From: Blastocystis sp. Blastoise
Lineage: Eukaryota; Sar; Bigyra; Opalinata; Blastocystidae
DNA: 22,426 nt
Direction: 5' to 3'
Assembly (NCBI GenBank): GCA_039096225.1
Contig: JBBPEB010000031.1
Span: 92,501 to 114,926 of the forward strand
Position numbers and translations under genes: made by a program. The notes under the pieces are model-generated. The model was given only the letters and a program-made list of their open reading frames with translations. It was not told the DNA's origin and made no database searches. Below, one piece after another: positions 9,589 to 19,963 of this stretch. Positions within the stretch are counted from its first letter, which is position 1, and each line of letters opens with the position of its first letter.

Positions 9589-11308
9589 TCTAAAAGAGAT
9601 AGTTCTAGACTAAATAATCTACATATAAATTCTAATAAAATAAATAAAATTGATATAAATGGATCAGCTATAAATAATATGAATAAAGATAAAAATAATA
9701 AAGAAACAGATGAATCTTATCTATTTATTAAAGATTATTCTATATCTACAGATTATAATAATATGCGTTCAAATAAACATCGTAAAGAATCAAATGTTTC
9801 TAATTCTTCATCTTCTTCATCTCAAGATAAAAATATAAATAATTCAAAAGATATATCAAATAATAAGAATAACTCTGCTGTTAAAGGTAATAATATTCAT
9901 GATTCTTCTAAGAATATTATAAATGACATGAATTATATGAATAATAGAAATCATAGTATTGATTATTCAAATATAAATAATATACAAGAAAAAGAAAGAA
10001 AAGAAGAAAAAATTGAAAATCATAAAGGAAAAGAAACATGAGAAGAAAGAAAAGAAGAAGAAGAAGAAGAAGAAGAAATAAAAGAAAGAGAAGAAGAAGA
10101 AGAAGAAATAAAAGAAAGAGAAGAAGAAGAAGAAAAAGAAGATAATGATAATGATGATGATACTACAAGTATAATAACAGATACCGATAGAGTATCTAAT
10201 CCTATTATTCGTGGCCGTGGTCGTGGACGTGGTAAATTACGATCTCATGGTAGAGGAAGAGGAAGAGGAAGAGGAAGAGGTTCATTCTATCATTATGATG
10301 ATAGTGATAATCAAAGTGAAAATGAAAATGATGAAACATTTGAAATAGATAATGATAAAAATGATAAAAAAAAATTATCATTCTATTTCACATCATAATT
10401 ATGATCCTACTTATAATATAGATGGAAATGATTTAGATAAATATAAACGTAAAGGTATGAATATGAAATTAAAAAAGAATAAAAGTCGTAATAATGATGA
10501 TGATAGTTCTGATGATTATGTGAAACACAGAAGGAATAGTATTTCTAAAGAATCTTTAAAAAGAAAATCAAGTATTAAAAGTGATGATTCTTCTATAAGT
10601 AAATCTAAAGAAGATAGTATAAAGAGTTCTACTATCAATAATTCTATAAAGAATAATTCTATTCATATTAATAAACCATTATCTTCAATAGATGGTAAAA
10701 CATTATTAGATTTAGAAAAATCTACTCATAAAAATTCACGATTATTTGAAGAATATCATTCTATGGATTTATCAAATGAAACTAATAGTAATATTAATAA
10801 TAATAATAATGTAAATAATAATAATAATTCAAATAATAATAATCAAAACTCACCAACAGATACAGTATCAACAAATTCCCGTGGAAATAATTCATCAAAT
10901 AATCATGCTAATGATAAATCTACTACTACTACTAATAATAATAATAATACTAATGCTTCTAAAGATATTCCTAATGATAAATTTATTGATAAATCAGGTA
11001 TATTAAATGATACAAAGAATGATCATGAATCTGAAATGGATATAGAAAAAGAAGAACGAAAACAATTACCTTATATTAATCCACCTCCAAGAACATGTAT
11101 ATTAAATAATACATATATAGAAGAATGTGCATTATGTTTAAAAGAATATAAATATAAAGATCAAAATGAAAAAGAATTATATAAATCCAATCATAATCAT
11201 GAAGAAGAAATACACATAAATATAGATATAAATGTAGATATGAATAATATTAGAGATATAACGATCCAAATTCAAGATAATTCAGTAAAGAATTCAATGA
11301 GAATTTAA
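9589..11308 (+). pseudogene. Asn/Glu/RG-rich low-complexity protein gene with one nonsense codon and one frameshift
   Basis: A long exon opens after TATATATAG at 9588 (SKRDSSRLNN) and stays open to TGA at 10039-10041. The same frame then resumes without a break through Glu-rich repeats (two copies of an EEEEIKERE unit), an acidic patch and two Arg-Gly tracts (RGRGRGRG at 10210-10233, RGRGRGRGRGRG at about 10252-10281). At a run of nine A (10366-10374) the coding frame shifts by one and continues to TAA at 11306-11308. That last part has runs of Asn, many Ser/Lys, and near the end a short ordered-looking piece, YINPPPRTC with CALC. Arg-Gly tracts usually bind RNA or nucleolar partners, but no folded domain is recognised. 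The nine-A run suggests a sequencing indel for the frameshift; the TGA (AGA to TGA would explain it) is less easily an error. The 5' end is unresolved; ATG 9679 is the first Met in frame. Confidence 0.6.
10042..10138 (+). repeat. GAA-rich tandem repeat within the Asn/Glu-rich gene
   Basis: Purine-only GAA/AAA/AGA sequence encodes poly-Glu broken by two copies of IKERE spaced about 29-30 bases apart. It is a plausible slippage site, directly downstream of the in-frame TGA. Confidence 0.75.
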
Positions 11309-14300
11309 AATACTCTATATCGTTTTTTTAATTTTTGTCTTCATCTCATTCTATATATCATGTTATTAAGAAACATATTTATTATCAAAACACAACTATT
11401 GGATGTTCAAATCTATATTGATAAATTTATTCAATAGAAGTCCTTTCTTTAAGTCCATACTAATGAAATTTGATCAACACGATTTGAAATTCATTAATAT
11501 AAATATATCCATGATGACGCATTACTTTTTTGTTTATGAACATGAAAAGGGAAATGTGAATGAATATAATTATTTAATCATTAATTACTTTGATAATATA
11601 CATACAAATATTTCGATATCTATATAAATACTTTCATTCATCTACTCTTATAAATAATTCGTGAACAATGTGTTTTCTTCAATATACAATATATTTCCTT
11701 CTTATTATTCTACTTCTAATACTACTAACATTAATATTATTATTATTATTATATACTATTATTATACTTTTCTTTTATTATTCTTTTAATACTATTCTTT
11801 CTACTATGAATTTCTTATAAAGCTAAGCATATTTAAATTATGGTTACTTTTCTATAATGATAATAATGATTCATTTAATATTACTACTAAAACTTTTATT
11901 GTTTGTGTTATATACTGACACTACTATTCTACCTTCTTCTTTATACTAGTAATTATATTCTTATAAAATTTCAATCTATCCTGTTATTATTTTTTTATAC
12001 TATCCAAAAAATACTTTTAAAATTCGTATATTATTACTATATTGTTATATATAAATTTGTTGTATTATTATTCCTATAATATTATTGATAATAATTATTT
12101 CTGCTTCTACTATTTTTATCTCTTACTATGTTATTAGTTGGGTTATAACTATTTCTGCTTGTATTTCATTAATTATATCACTATTACAATTATTGCAAAG
12201 CTATTATTCTTACTGGCTCATTATTTGTCTATTATTCTTCTAAAATAAAAATTATTACTATTCATATGATTCATTTATATGATACTATTACTTCTATTAT
12301 ACTCCTATCTACTATGACTACTGTTTCTACTTTTAGTAATTTTATTTCCATGCTATTATCGTTGTTTATGTAACTATTGGTAGTACTATTACATACTACA
12401 AATATTTAACACTATTACTACCATTCCTATATTTTAATAGCACTTATTATTACTATTATTACAATAAGTATATAAAATATTATGGTTAAAATGTATAGAA
12501 AAAGCAAAAAGCAAAATATTTTCTGGATAGAATATTATTAGTAATAACAATATAATTAATACAATGTTTAATTTTTTATAATATTTAAAATATCAAATAG
12601 TATACGTGAAATATTTGATCGAAATAAGATTATAAACTACCTTAGATATAAGTATAGTGACATAATTAATGGCTTATTATTAATATAAAATAATATATGA
12701 GAATATGAAGTATAAAGTAATTATTGCAATCATTATTTAATATAATATTATTTCCATTGAAGAGTTATTATAAAATAAGATATGCAAAGATAACGAGTTT
12801 TATAAAACACGAATATAATACTATCATAGTTTATTATCTCTTATTGAAGGAGAGCAAATATTATTTAATATAATTAATAATGAAAGCATACTAATCTAAT
12901 TTAAAATTCCAGATTATTTAATGGTTTCTCTTCATTTTTTAATGAAATAATTATGCAGATTCTTATTATTATTAGCATTATAAATCTTGCTATTACATGT
13001 TATATAATAATTTTTAATATAAATTTTTCTAGAACTTTAACTTAATATATCAGAAAATATAAAAAGAAATATCATGGGATATATATATAAATAATATATG
13101 ATACGATTTTAATCGTTATGAAGCATACACTAAGTTCCAATTATGTATTGTTCATTATAAGCAATTCATATAATACATGATATTTTATTTGTACTACTAC
13201 ATTTGTTTTTATATTGTTATATAAAGTATTATTTTAATATTACTACATATTATGTAGCATTACAATATAAAATTATTAATATTTATGTTATAATAATTTA
13301 TGCCTTTAGTTATGTTTGATATTCAAAGTATTTTACTGGTCTTAATAAGTATTTAACATATTTAAATGCATATTTATATTTTATGTATAATGGGTTATTA
13401 TTATATCATTATATGGATTCCTATAAAGTAATTAATACTTTATTAGATATACAAATGAGACTATTCTCTATATTTTTTTGAACAATATGTTATCTTCATA
13501 TTACCTTTCTCATTTTGTATTAACCACTTTATTGATCTTTTAACAATTATTAGTGTTATCTCAAACTATCTATTAGTAATTAGTTGTTACTAATACTTAT
13601 TTCTAATTTGAGCACTCAACTATTCCTATTGAATATCTGCTATAATGCAATTATTGATGATGTCTGCATTATTGAAGATCATTCATTTTGTTTGTAAACT
13701 ATTATTAGTATAGAAATTCATTAATAGTATAAAATAAATATTTAATATTTCAAATGATATAATGAATTGAATAAAGATTTCTATTATATGTATACTATGT
13801 CCATACATACTATGAATAATGATACTTATATTTCAGTATATTTAATATTCAAGAATTATCTATAACAATTATCAATCCTCTATTAATCTTATCCTTCAAT
13901 TGATAATGTTTTATATTCGTATTATTCCTATAAACTATTATTCTTATGGTACTACTAATTATAGTGTTATGATTTATATTTTTTTTTGTATCATTATATA
14001 TATGCTGTGTCATTTTTATTATGAATCGATGATTAATTTAGAACCATTTATACTTATTTATTATATCTAATATTGTATTTACTTCTATATCTGCATTTTT
14101 TTATTCTTATTATTTTATTTTATCGTTATATACTAATGTTATTCATACTATAACTATGTTCCATCAAATTTAATAGGAATTATCATAGTCACGTCAACTT
14201 AATGTCCTACTTATTACTACCACTTCTATGTCAATACTTATAACTAGAACTAATTCTATACAATAATCAATACTATATTTAAAATGCATATAATTGAACA

Positions 14301-15489
14301 ACTACTTCGTAATAATGTGAATATAGTTATTTATATGGACAATAATAACTCCCTTGATCCTAAATGTATTGTATTTAAAGTAATAATTTTGCATCAAATT
14401 GATATTAAATCTATCTATCTATCTATCTATTTGTTCATAAAATTTTTAGTTATAATAATAACTATCTTAATAATGATAATAGAATAACGTTAATCCTTAT
14501 AGGAAACTATTAACGAAATCGAATAAATTATTCTTCTAACTATACTTCCTACATCGACATATTTCTACAAACTAGTCTTCATCTTATGTATAGCTATTTT
14601 TTTTTATAAATTATGCATTTTGCTCTAAACAGTAGATGAGGTAAAGATCTAATAGTAATATTCATTTAATTTATTATCAAATAATGTTATTTGAAGAATT
14701 TGCATACTATTCATAATAGAATACATTTCTCCTAAATTATTCATTCTAACAAAACTCCTGATGATTATATATAATCACTTTTGTAAGACCTTAAAAATAT
14801 ATTAACTGATATGATTATTTTTTTTTAAATATTATTTAAATATAGCTAAATAAATGTAATAAACATTTCCCATTTAAATTGCTATTTCACATAATGAAAG
14901 AAATTTATATTGCGTTTATTCTTCTAAATAATCTTCTCTTTCTGTCATATTTTATTACTATATTTTAAATCATTACGTCCTATTATATTTAATTGGCATG
15001 TATTTATTGCCACAACTCTTGTATTACTACAATATAACTTGATTCTTTATACATTATTCCAACAATAATACTTTATTTATTCACTTTATATGTATACCTA
15101 GCATTAATGAGAATAGTTCAAATATATTATCTCATTTTATCTGATTGTTTTATGTAGTAATAGTTCATTATTTAATTTAATATTGATGAATACAAAGAAT
15201 ATTGATATTATTTGAAATACAAAATGAAATTATTACATAACTTTAGTTAAAATACGTTAAATATATTATAAGAATATAAAAGAAATGGATATTAGATACA
15301 TATTACAAGAATGTAAAAGATAAAATCATGCATAACATAAAAAAATATATATATATATATATGAAATTTAAATGATTTATAATATGAAAACATAAAAGAA
15401 AATGATATTATATATAATATAATAAAATTATTAGTATTTATAATATAAAAAAGTAAAGGTTATTGTTATTCATATATTGGCTATCGCAA
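11309..15489. other. Gene-poor 4.2-kb AT-rich region
   Basis: No frame here has coding character. Short frames at 11403-11627 (plus, 74 codons) and 14284-14487 (plus, 67 codons) have Asn/Ile-rich compositions expected by chance. Much of 11690-12480 and parts up to 14500 look like decayed TTA/CTA/TAT trinucleotide repeat, with T and C on the plus strand. A (TATC)n run lies at 14411-14430. A (TA)n run lies near 15346-15362. Confidence 0.6.
14411..14430. repeat. (CTAT)5 microsatellite
   Basis: Five perfect CTAT tetranucleotide units in otherwise irregular AT-rich DNA. Confidence 0.9.
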
Positions 15490-15619
15490 TTATATTGAAA
15501 TTTTATTACGAGTCATAAATACAGTATTTGTGATAACTGTATTAGAAGTCACAACCCTTTTATTATTTCCTTCTTCTCCTTCCTTTTCCTATATACGTAA
15601 ATAATTGTTATATTAAAGA

Positions 15620-15679
<60 letters not shown>

Positions 15680-17285
15680 TTTCTGGAACATATGAGTCAT
15701 CAACTTTTGTTTGCCTATATTCATGAATATCTGCAATAATCAAATTATCTGGTTCAATATTACATATAGATATAAATTTTGGAAAATCTCGTTTTCTTTT
15801 TGATAAAATTTCATTTGAATCATTAATAATATAGAATAATCCTGTATTAGATATTCGTACTTCTGGATATTCATATTGTTTTATTATTACCAACGATCCT
15901 ATTTGAATGTAGCAAAGTGATTTAATTAAATGTACCTTTCTTTCTCTTCCTTGATCATGTGTAAAATACATTATGTATGAGTTATCAGTGGTTTCAATCC
16001 CTTCATCTATATCTGAACAAGTAAATATAACTGAATCGTTTATTAATACTTCTGAATAAAATGTCATAGTTATTCTTCTTAAATTATTAATTATAATATT
16101 ACATATGTTTGAATCAGTTAGAATATCATAAGGAACAATATCATTTTTATTTACATTATGGAACAGTATTTCTTTGAGTGACTCATCATTTGATGCTAGA
16201 ATTATGTTTATTATTTCTTTCATGTCATTATCAGATAAGTCAATTCTTTCTGATCCTCGAATTCCTTTAACGGTACTAATTTTGTTTCTATTAACTATAA
16301 TGGTATTGTAACTTTCACATATTAATTCCTTATTTGATATATCATCGTTAATAATAGATTCCTCTTCATTATATAGTTCTTTATTAATCTCTAGTTGCGT
16401 TTCATCAGTTATATCATCACTTATATTAGTTGTTGTATTCATATCTGCTACTTCTCTTTCTATAATACGTCTAATAGACGATTCATTAAAATTCTTTCTT
16501 CCAAAAGAAATTCTTTTAAGAAAAGAATAAAACCTTTCTGATTGATAGGTAGATCCAGAGAAGATAGAACCAGAGTTTATTATTGAATAGTAAAGATGTT
16601 GTACAAGATGAATTTGAGTATTTAGAAGCTCCTTTGGTATCAAAAGCTCACACAAAAAGCAAAATATATTACATTGATCTCTAAACACTTCCAATAAATG
16701 TTTTGATGTATTACCATGATATAGGTATACTTGACGTATTATTGTAGCTAAAGGGTCAATAAGTACAACAAGTGGTGAATCACTGGAATTAAAATCTAAA
16801 GTTATTAATGGAAGAATACAAGAAGTGAAGAAAATCCTTGTGTGAGAGGACATGTTCCAAAATTTTTTTTCATTTAGAATATACCTAAACTCATATTCAT
16901 TATCATTATATAGTGTATTAATGGCTAAAATCCTGGAGTTAAGAATTGATATATTTTCATCTTTTAAACAAAATGTACTAAGAATTGATTCAGTGTTTAA
17001 TGCTTTATTTTTAGATATCTTAGAAGTATAATCAGCTACATTGTAATGAAATAATAAATTTAAAATTAGAGTACAAATATTATTGAATAGATGCATGGGA
17101 TCTAGTAAATAACTAGTAGATGCATCAAAGTATGCCAATGATTCGAAGATACCAGGATTATGTTTAATACCTAAGAAAGATCCATTTTCAGATGAATTGC
17201 ATCTATTCATATTTATTGTTTCTTGTGTTCTCTGTGAATATTCCTTTTCTTCAAAAGCATCATAGTATATACATTCATTAGGAAA
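15490..17285 (-). pseudogene. Transposase, C-terminal half (DPMHL block)
   Basis: This is the back half of a 'transposase domain-containing protein' that would cut and paste its own DNA. The frame is open from just after a TGA at 17286-17288 to a donor at 15677. A GT-AG intron filled with (TA)n (15589-15677) follows, then a last exon 15490-15588 that ends in TAA in frame. The ATG at 17210 is probably internal: 25 codons upstream are open and end in SQRTQETIN, which suits the family. GSFLGIKHNPGIFESLAYF followed by DPMHLFNN (Asp about residue 62 of the block) is the family's diagnostic run; the Asp-Pro-Met-His is likely part of the catalytic region (inference). The later part is less conserved and contains an acidic, Asp/Glu-rich stretch. 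Both splice junctions suggest the block was once expressed. Without its N-terminal half it cannot make a complete enzyme. Confidence 0.75.
15619..15677. repeat. (TA)n run in the last transposase intron
   Basis: About 57 bases of pure TA dinucleotide repeat just inside the 5' splice site of the minus-strand intron. Read through, it gives a false Tyr-Ile repeat tail to the upstream exon. Confidence 0.9.
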
Positions 17286-17870
17286 TCATTACTATATATA
17301 TGAGAATAGGCAAAAAAATTCCCATTGGTCAGTTTTTGGAAAATGCATTTGATTGGCTACTATATACTATAGTTTGTCGCCGCAACTCCTCTAAACTTAC
17401 GGGGAGTTAACTTTTGAGTGAAACACAGTTCAATAGGATATAACATGTAGTTGTGCACCATATATTTGGTTAAGCGATATAATTAATAATTAAAAAGATA
17501 TTAATAAAAGAACAGAAAACATGATTTTTGAGTCGTTTTTGATTGGCTCTTTGGGGTGACCCCGATAAAAATTGTTGACCAGACAATTGGAAAATAAACA
17601 TGGGGTAAACTTGATTTTTTCTCAATCCCACAATATACGTTATCCGTGTTTATTCTTTATATTTATCTATTTTTTAATACTTTTTCATATTGAACACGTG
17701 AGGCCTTAACGGTCAAATTTAGATTCTTATTTTGACATGATATTCTGATTCAGGAGGTCGAAAAACCTAGGTGTACCAATTTTGAGTTCCTGAGGACGAT
17801 TTTTGAGTGATCGATATTTTCTTCGATCTTCTTATAATGGACTAATATTGTATAATGGTAATCAATAGGT
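17286..17870. other. Left part of the DNA separating the transposase halves
   Basis: No coding frame is seen. It contains CCAAT-type words: ATTGGTCAG near 17325, TTTGATTGGCT near 17350 and TTTTTGATTGGCT near 17534. It also has TAGGCAAAAAAAT near 17308, a word shared with the insert at 7958-8923. A short GC-richer patch (about 17375-17405, GTCGCCGCAACTCC) stands out. The precise insertion boundary lies between about 17285 and 17330. Confidence 0.45.
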
Positions 17871-19270
17871 CCTCAAACTACTATAGTTAAAACAAGGTCT
17901 TAAAATAATGAGTTTGAGTGTCACAATTTTGAAAAATGTGAATTAAGTGGTCTTAGAGGATAAGATTCAATATAATGACTTTTGTTTAGTAAACTAGAGA
18001 TAATACTCTATTCTATGTTAAAAGGAGAGTCAAAATTATGATGGTCAAAGTGTATCACCAAATGACAAAATGTGTCTTAAAAAGTAAAAGTGTTTGCATA
18101 TGTGTATAGAATCATGTATTAAGTATATTCTATGAATAAGAACTTTAAATAAATAGTTTAAGGTTGCCAAATTTAAATAAATGTGTAAAACATAGTCTTA
18201 AACTATGAATAAAAAATTTATAGATTTTAATTAGTGTACAGCTGTAGTAGCTCTACAACATATCAAAAGTGCAAAGAAAATAATTTTTAGAGAGTGGATG
18301 TGTGAGGTGTTGTGAGAGTTATTAAAAATTTATTTTTACTTCAGTTTATTTAAAATCGTGAATTTCGTGCACTGTAGAAAAATTGAGTCAAAAAATCAAC
18401 TCTAAGGGTCTTAAATTTAAAAAAATGTAAAAATGAGTGACTTAGAGGACGAGATTCAAAATAAGAGTGTTTATTCATTAAACTAGAGTGTATGAGCTAT
18501 ATTATGTTAAAAGAAGGGACGAAAATGTTTTGATCAAAGTGTATGACCAAATGGTAAAGTGTCCTTAAAAAGTCTAAAGTGTTGACTAATGTGCTTATAG
18601 AGTCATATAAAGTCTACTATGTAAATATTAGCTTTTAAAAATATGTTTAAGCCTTTCAATTAGTAAAAATATGTTCAAAGAGAGTCATAAAATGAGAGTT
18701 TTAAGAAACGAGATATTGTTCAGTATACACTAAGAGACACTCTACAACATATCAAAAATATAGCAAAAACTATTTTTAGAGACTGGATGTGTGAAGGGTT
18801 GTGAGAGTTATTGAAAAAATATTTTTACTTCAGTTTATCCAAAATCGTGTTTTTGGAACACTGTAGAAAAATTAACTTCAAAAATCAACTCTAAGGGTCT
18901 TAATTTTAAAAAATGTGAAAATGATTGACTTAGAGGACGAGATTCAAAATTCCCCATCGCTTTCATATAATTAGACAACACACTCTATATTATGTCAAAA
19001 GGAGGGATGAAAATATTTTGGTCGAAGTAAATGAGCAAATGCAAAAGGTTTACAAAATGTTTTAAAGTGATCACCAATGTGTAGCTATGGTCATATTAAG
19101 TAAAGTGTGTAAATATTAGCATTTAAAAATGAGTTTAAGTGTGTCAACTTTTCATAATGTGTCAAAAAGGGTCTTTAAGAAAGAGATTCAAAACATTTAC
19201 TTTTATTTAATAAATAGTATGATAAACTCTATATTATATCAAAAGACTGACGGAAACTGTTTTGATACAG
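17870..19270. repeat. Degenerate tandem repeat, period about 489 bp
   Basis: CTTAGAGGA occurs at 17952, 18441 and 18929. CTCTACAACATATCAAAA occurs at 18251 and 18740. TGGATGTGTGA occurs at 18295 and 18784. AAAATCAACTCTAAGGGTCT occurs at 18392 and 18881. The offsets are 488-489 throughout. A fourth, shortened copy begins near 19170 (about 240 bases after the third). Copies differ by many substitutions but few indels. No frame is open through them, so the repeat is non-coding satellite-like DNA. Confidence 0.8.
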
Positions 19271-19713
19271 TGGATCTTGAATGGGTAAAGTCTATTTAAA
19301 AGTTACTATTTTGAGTTATTTATGTTAAAATCATTATTTGAGACGAATATAAAAATATTAACTTTTTAAATAATGTTTTAGTTGTCAAAGTTAGAATGAA
19401 TGCTGACTTTGTTATGATTAAAGCTTTCTAATTCTTTTAAAAAGTATTAAAATGAGTTAAAATTATTATATTATGCTTATTTAAATGAATTTTATGAATT
19501 AAAAATACTTTACACTACTTCACATTGGTACTCATTTCTAAAGTTATTGACTTTAAAAACTCAAAGAATGTTTTAAACAGTTGTTTAATTATTACTAAAT
19601 ACAAAATATATTTTAAAAATAAATTGTTGTGAAAAAATTGACTTAGAAAGTGATTTTAATTAAACAATAATTTTTTCTCTTTTTTAATTTCTTATTTAAA
19701 AAGTCTAAAATAA
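19271..19713. other. Right part of the inserted DNA, no gene seen
   Basis: AT-rich sequence with occasional words like those of the tandem repeat but no alignable copy. No frame or RNA gene is supported. Confidence 0.5.
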
Positions 19714-19781
19714 TCTTATATCAGGAATTGAACCTGATTACAATCATAAAATAATTGTAACTCTCCATATAGAGTATAAGA
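19714..19781 (-). tRNA. tRNA-like cloverleaf, anticodon position reads UUU (Lys?)
   Basis: Read on the minus strand, 68 nt fold into four perfect arms. The acceptor is TCTTATA with TATAAGA (7 bp). The D-like arm is CTCT/AGAG with loop ATATGG. The anticodon arm is TTACAATT/GATTGTAA with a 7-nt loop ATTTTAT. The T arm is TCAGG/CCTGA with the classical loop TTCAATT. U33, A37 and the G53-C61 pair are as expected, and GGTTCAATTCC is a perfect B-box. The linkers normally found at positions 8-9 and the variable loop are absent, and the anticodon stem is longer than normal. The AT-only acceptor and AT-rich surroundings resemble an organellar tRNA or a copy of one. It could be a decayed nuclear tRNA or an element-borne structure, so function is doubtful. 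Confidence 0.45.
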
Positions 19782-19919
19782 AATTAATATTTAATAAATA
19801 ATAAATAATATATATAATATATAATATATAATATATAATAAATGACTCATATTAAAAACTATATATATATAATATATAAGATAAAAGATAATAAATATTT
19901 TTTATATACTCTTTATGCA
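19782..19919. repeat. TATAATA-rich spacer between the tRNA-like sequence and the GC hairpin
   Basis: Repeats of AATATAT and TAATATA units from about 19790 to 19845, then irregular AT sequence. It has almost no G or C, unlike the 489-bp repeat region, and resembles fungal mitochondrial intergenic DNA in composition. Confidence 0.5.
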
Positions 19920-19963
19920 GCCGCGGTCCGGGGCCGTTAGGCACTGGACCTGCGGCGTGACCC
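19920..19963. other. GC-rich hairpin cluster at the transposase break
   Basis: About three quarters of these 44 bases are G or C, in a window that is otherwise strongly AT-rich. GCCGCGGTCC (19920-19929) pairs with GGACCTGCGGC (19946-19956) with a single bulged T, and the loop holds a smaller GCC-GTTA-GGC stem. It abuts the transposase coding sequence and supplies its last residues (SRRRSSA) and an artificial stop. GC clusters of this kind are known mobile units in fungal mitochondrial DNA; whether this is one is inference. A chimeric assembly join or adaptor remnant must also be considered. Confidence 0.6.

Noticed and set aside
11403-11627. Plus-strand frame of 74 codons after the Asn-rich gene
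   Set aside because: No domain and chance-level composition; it could not be linked to the preceding gene by splicing.
14284-14487. Plus-strand frame of 67 codons
   Set aside because: It runs through the (CTAT)n microsatellite and AT background; not protein-like.
15598-15677. Tyr-Ile repeat tail on the transposase
   Set aside because: It is translation of a (TA)n intron; splicing to 15588 gives an in-frame final exon instead.
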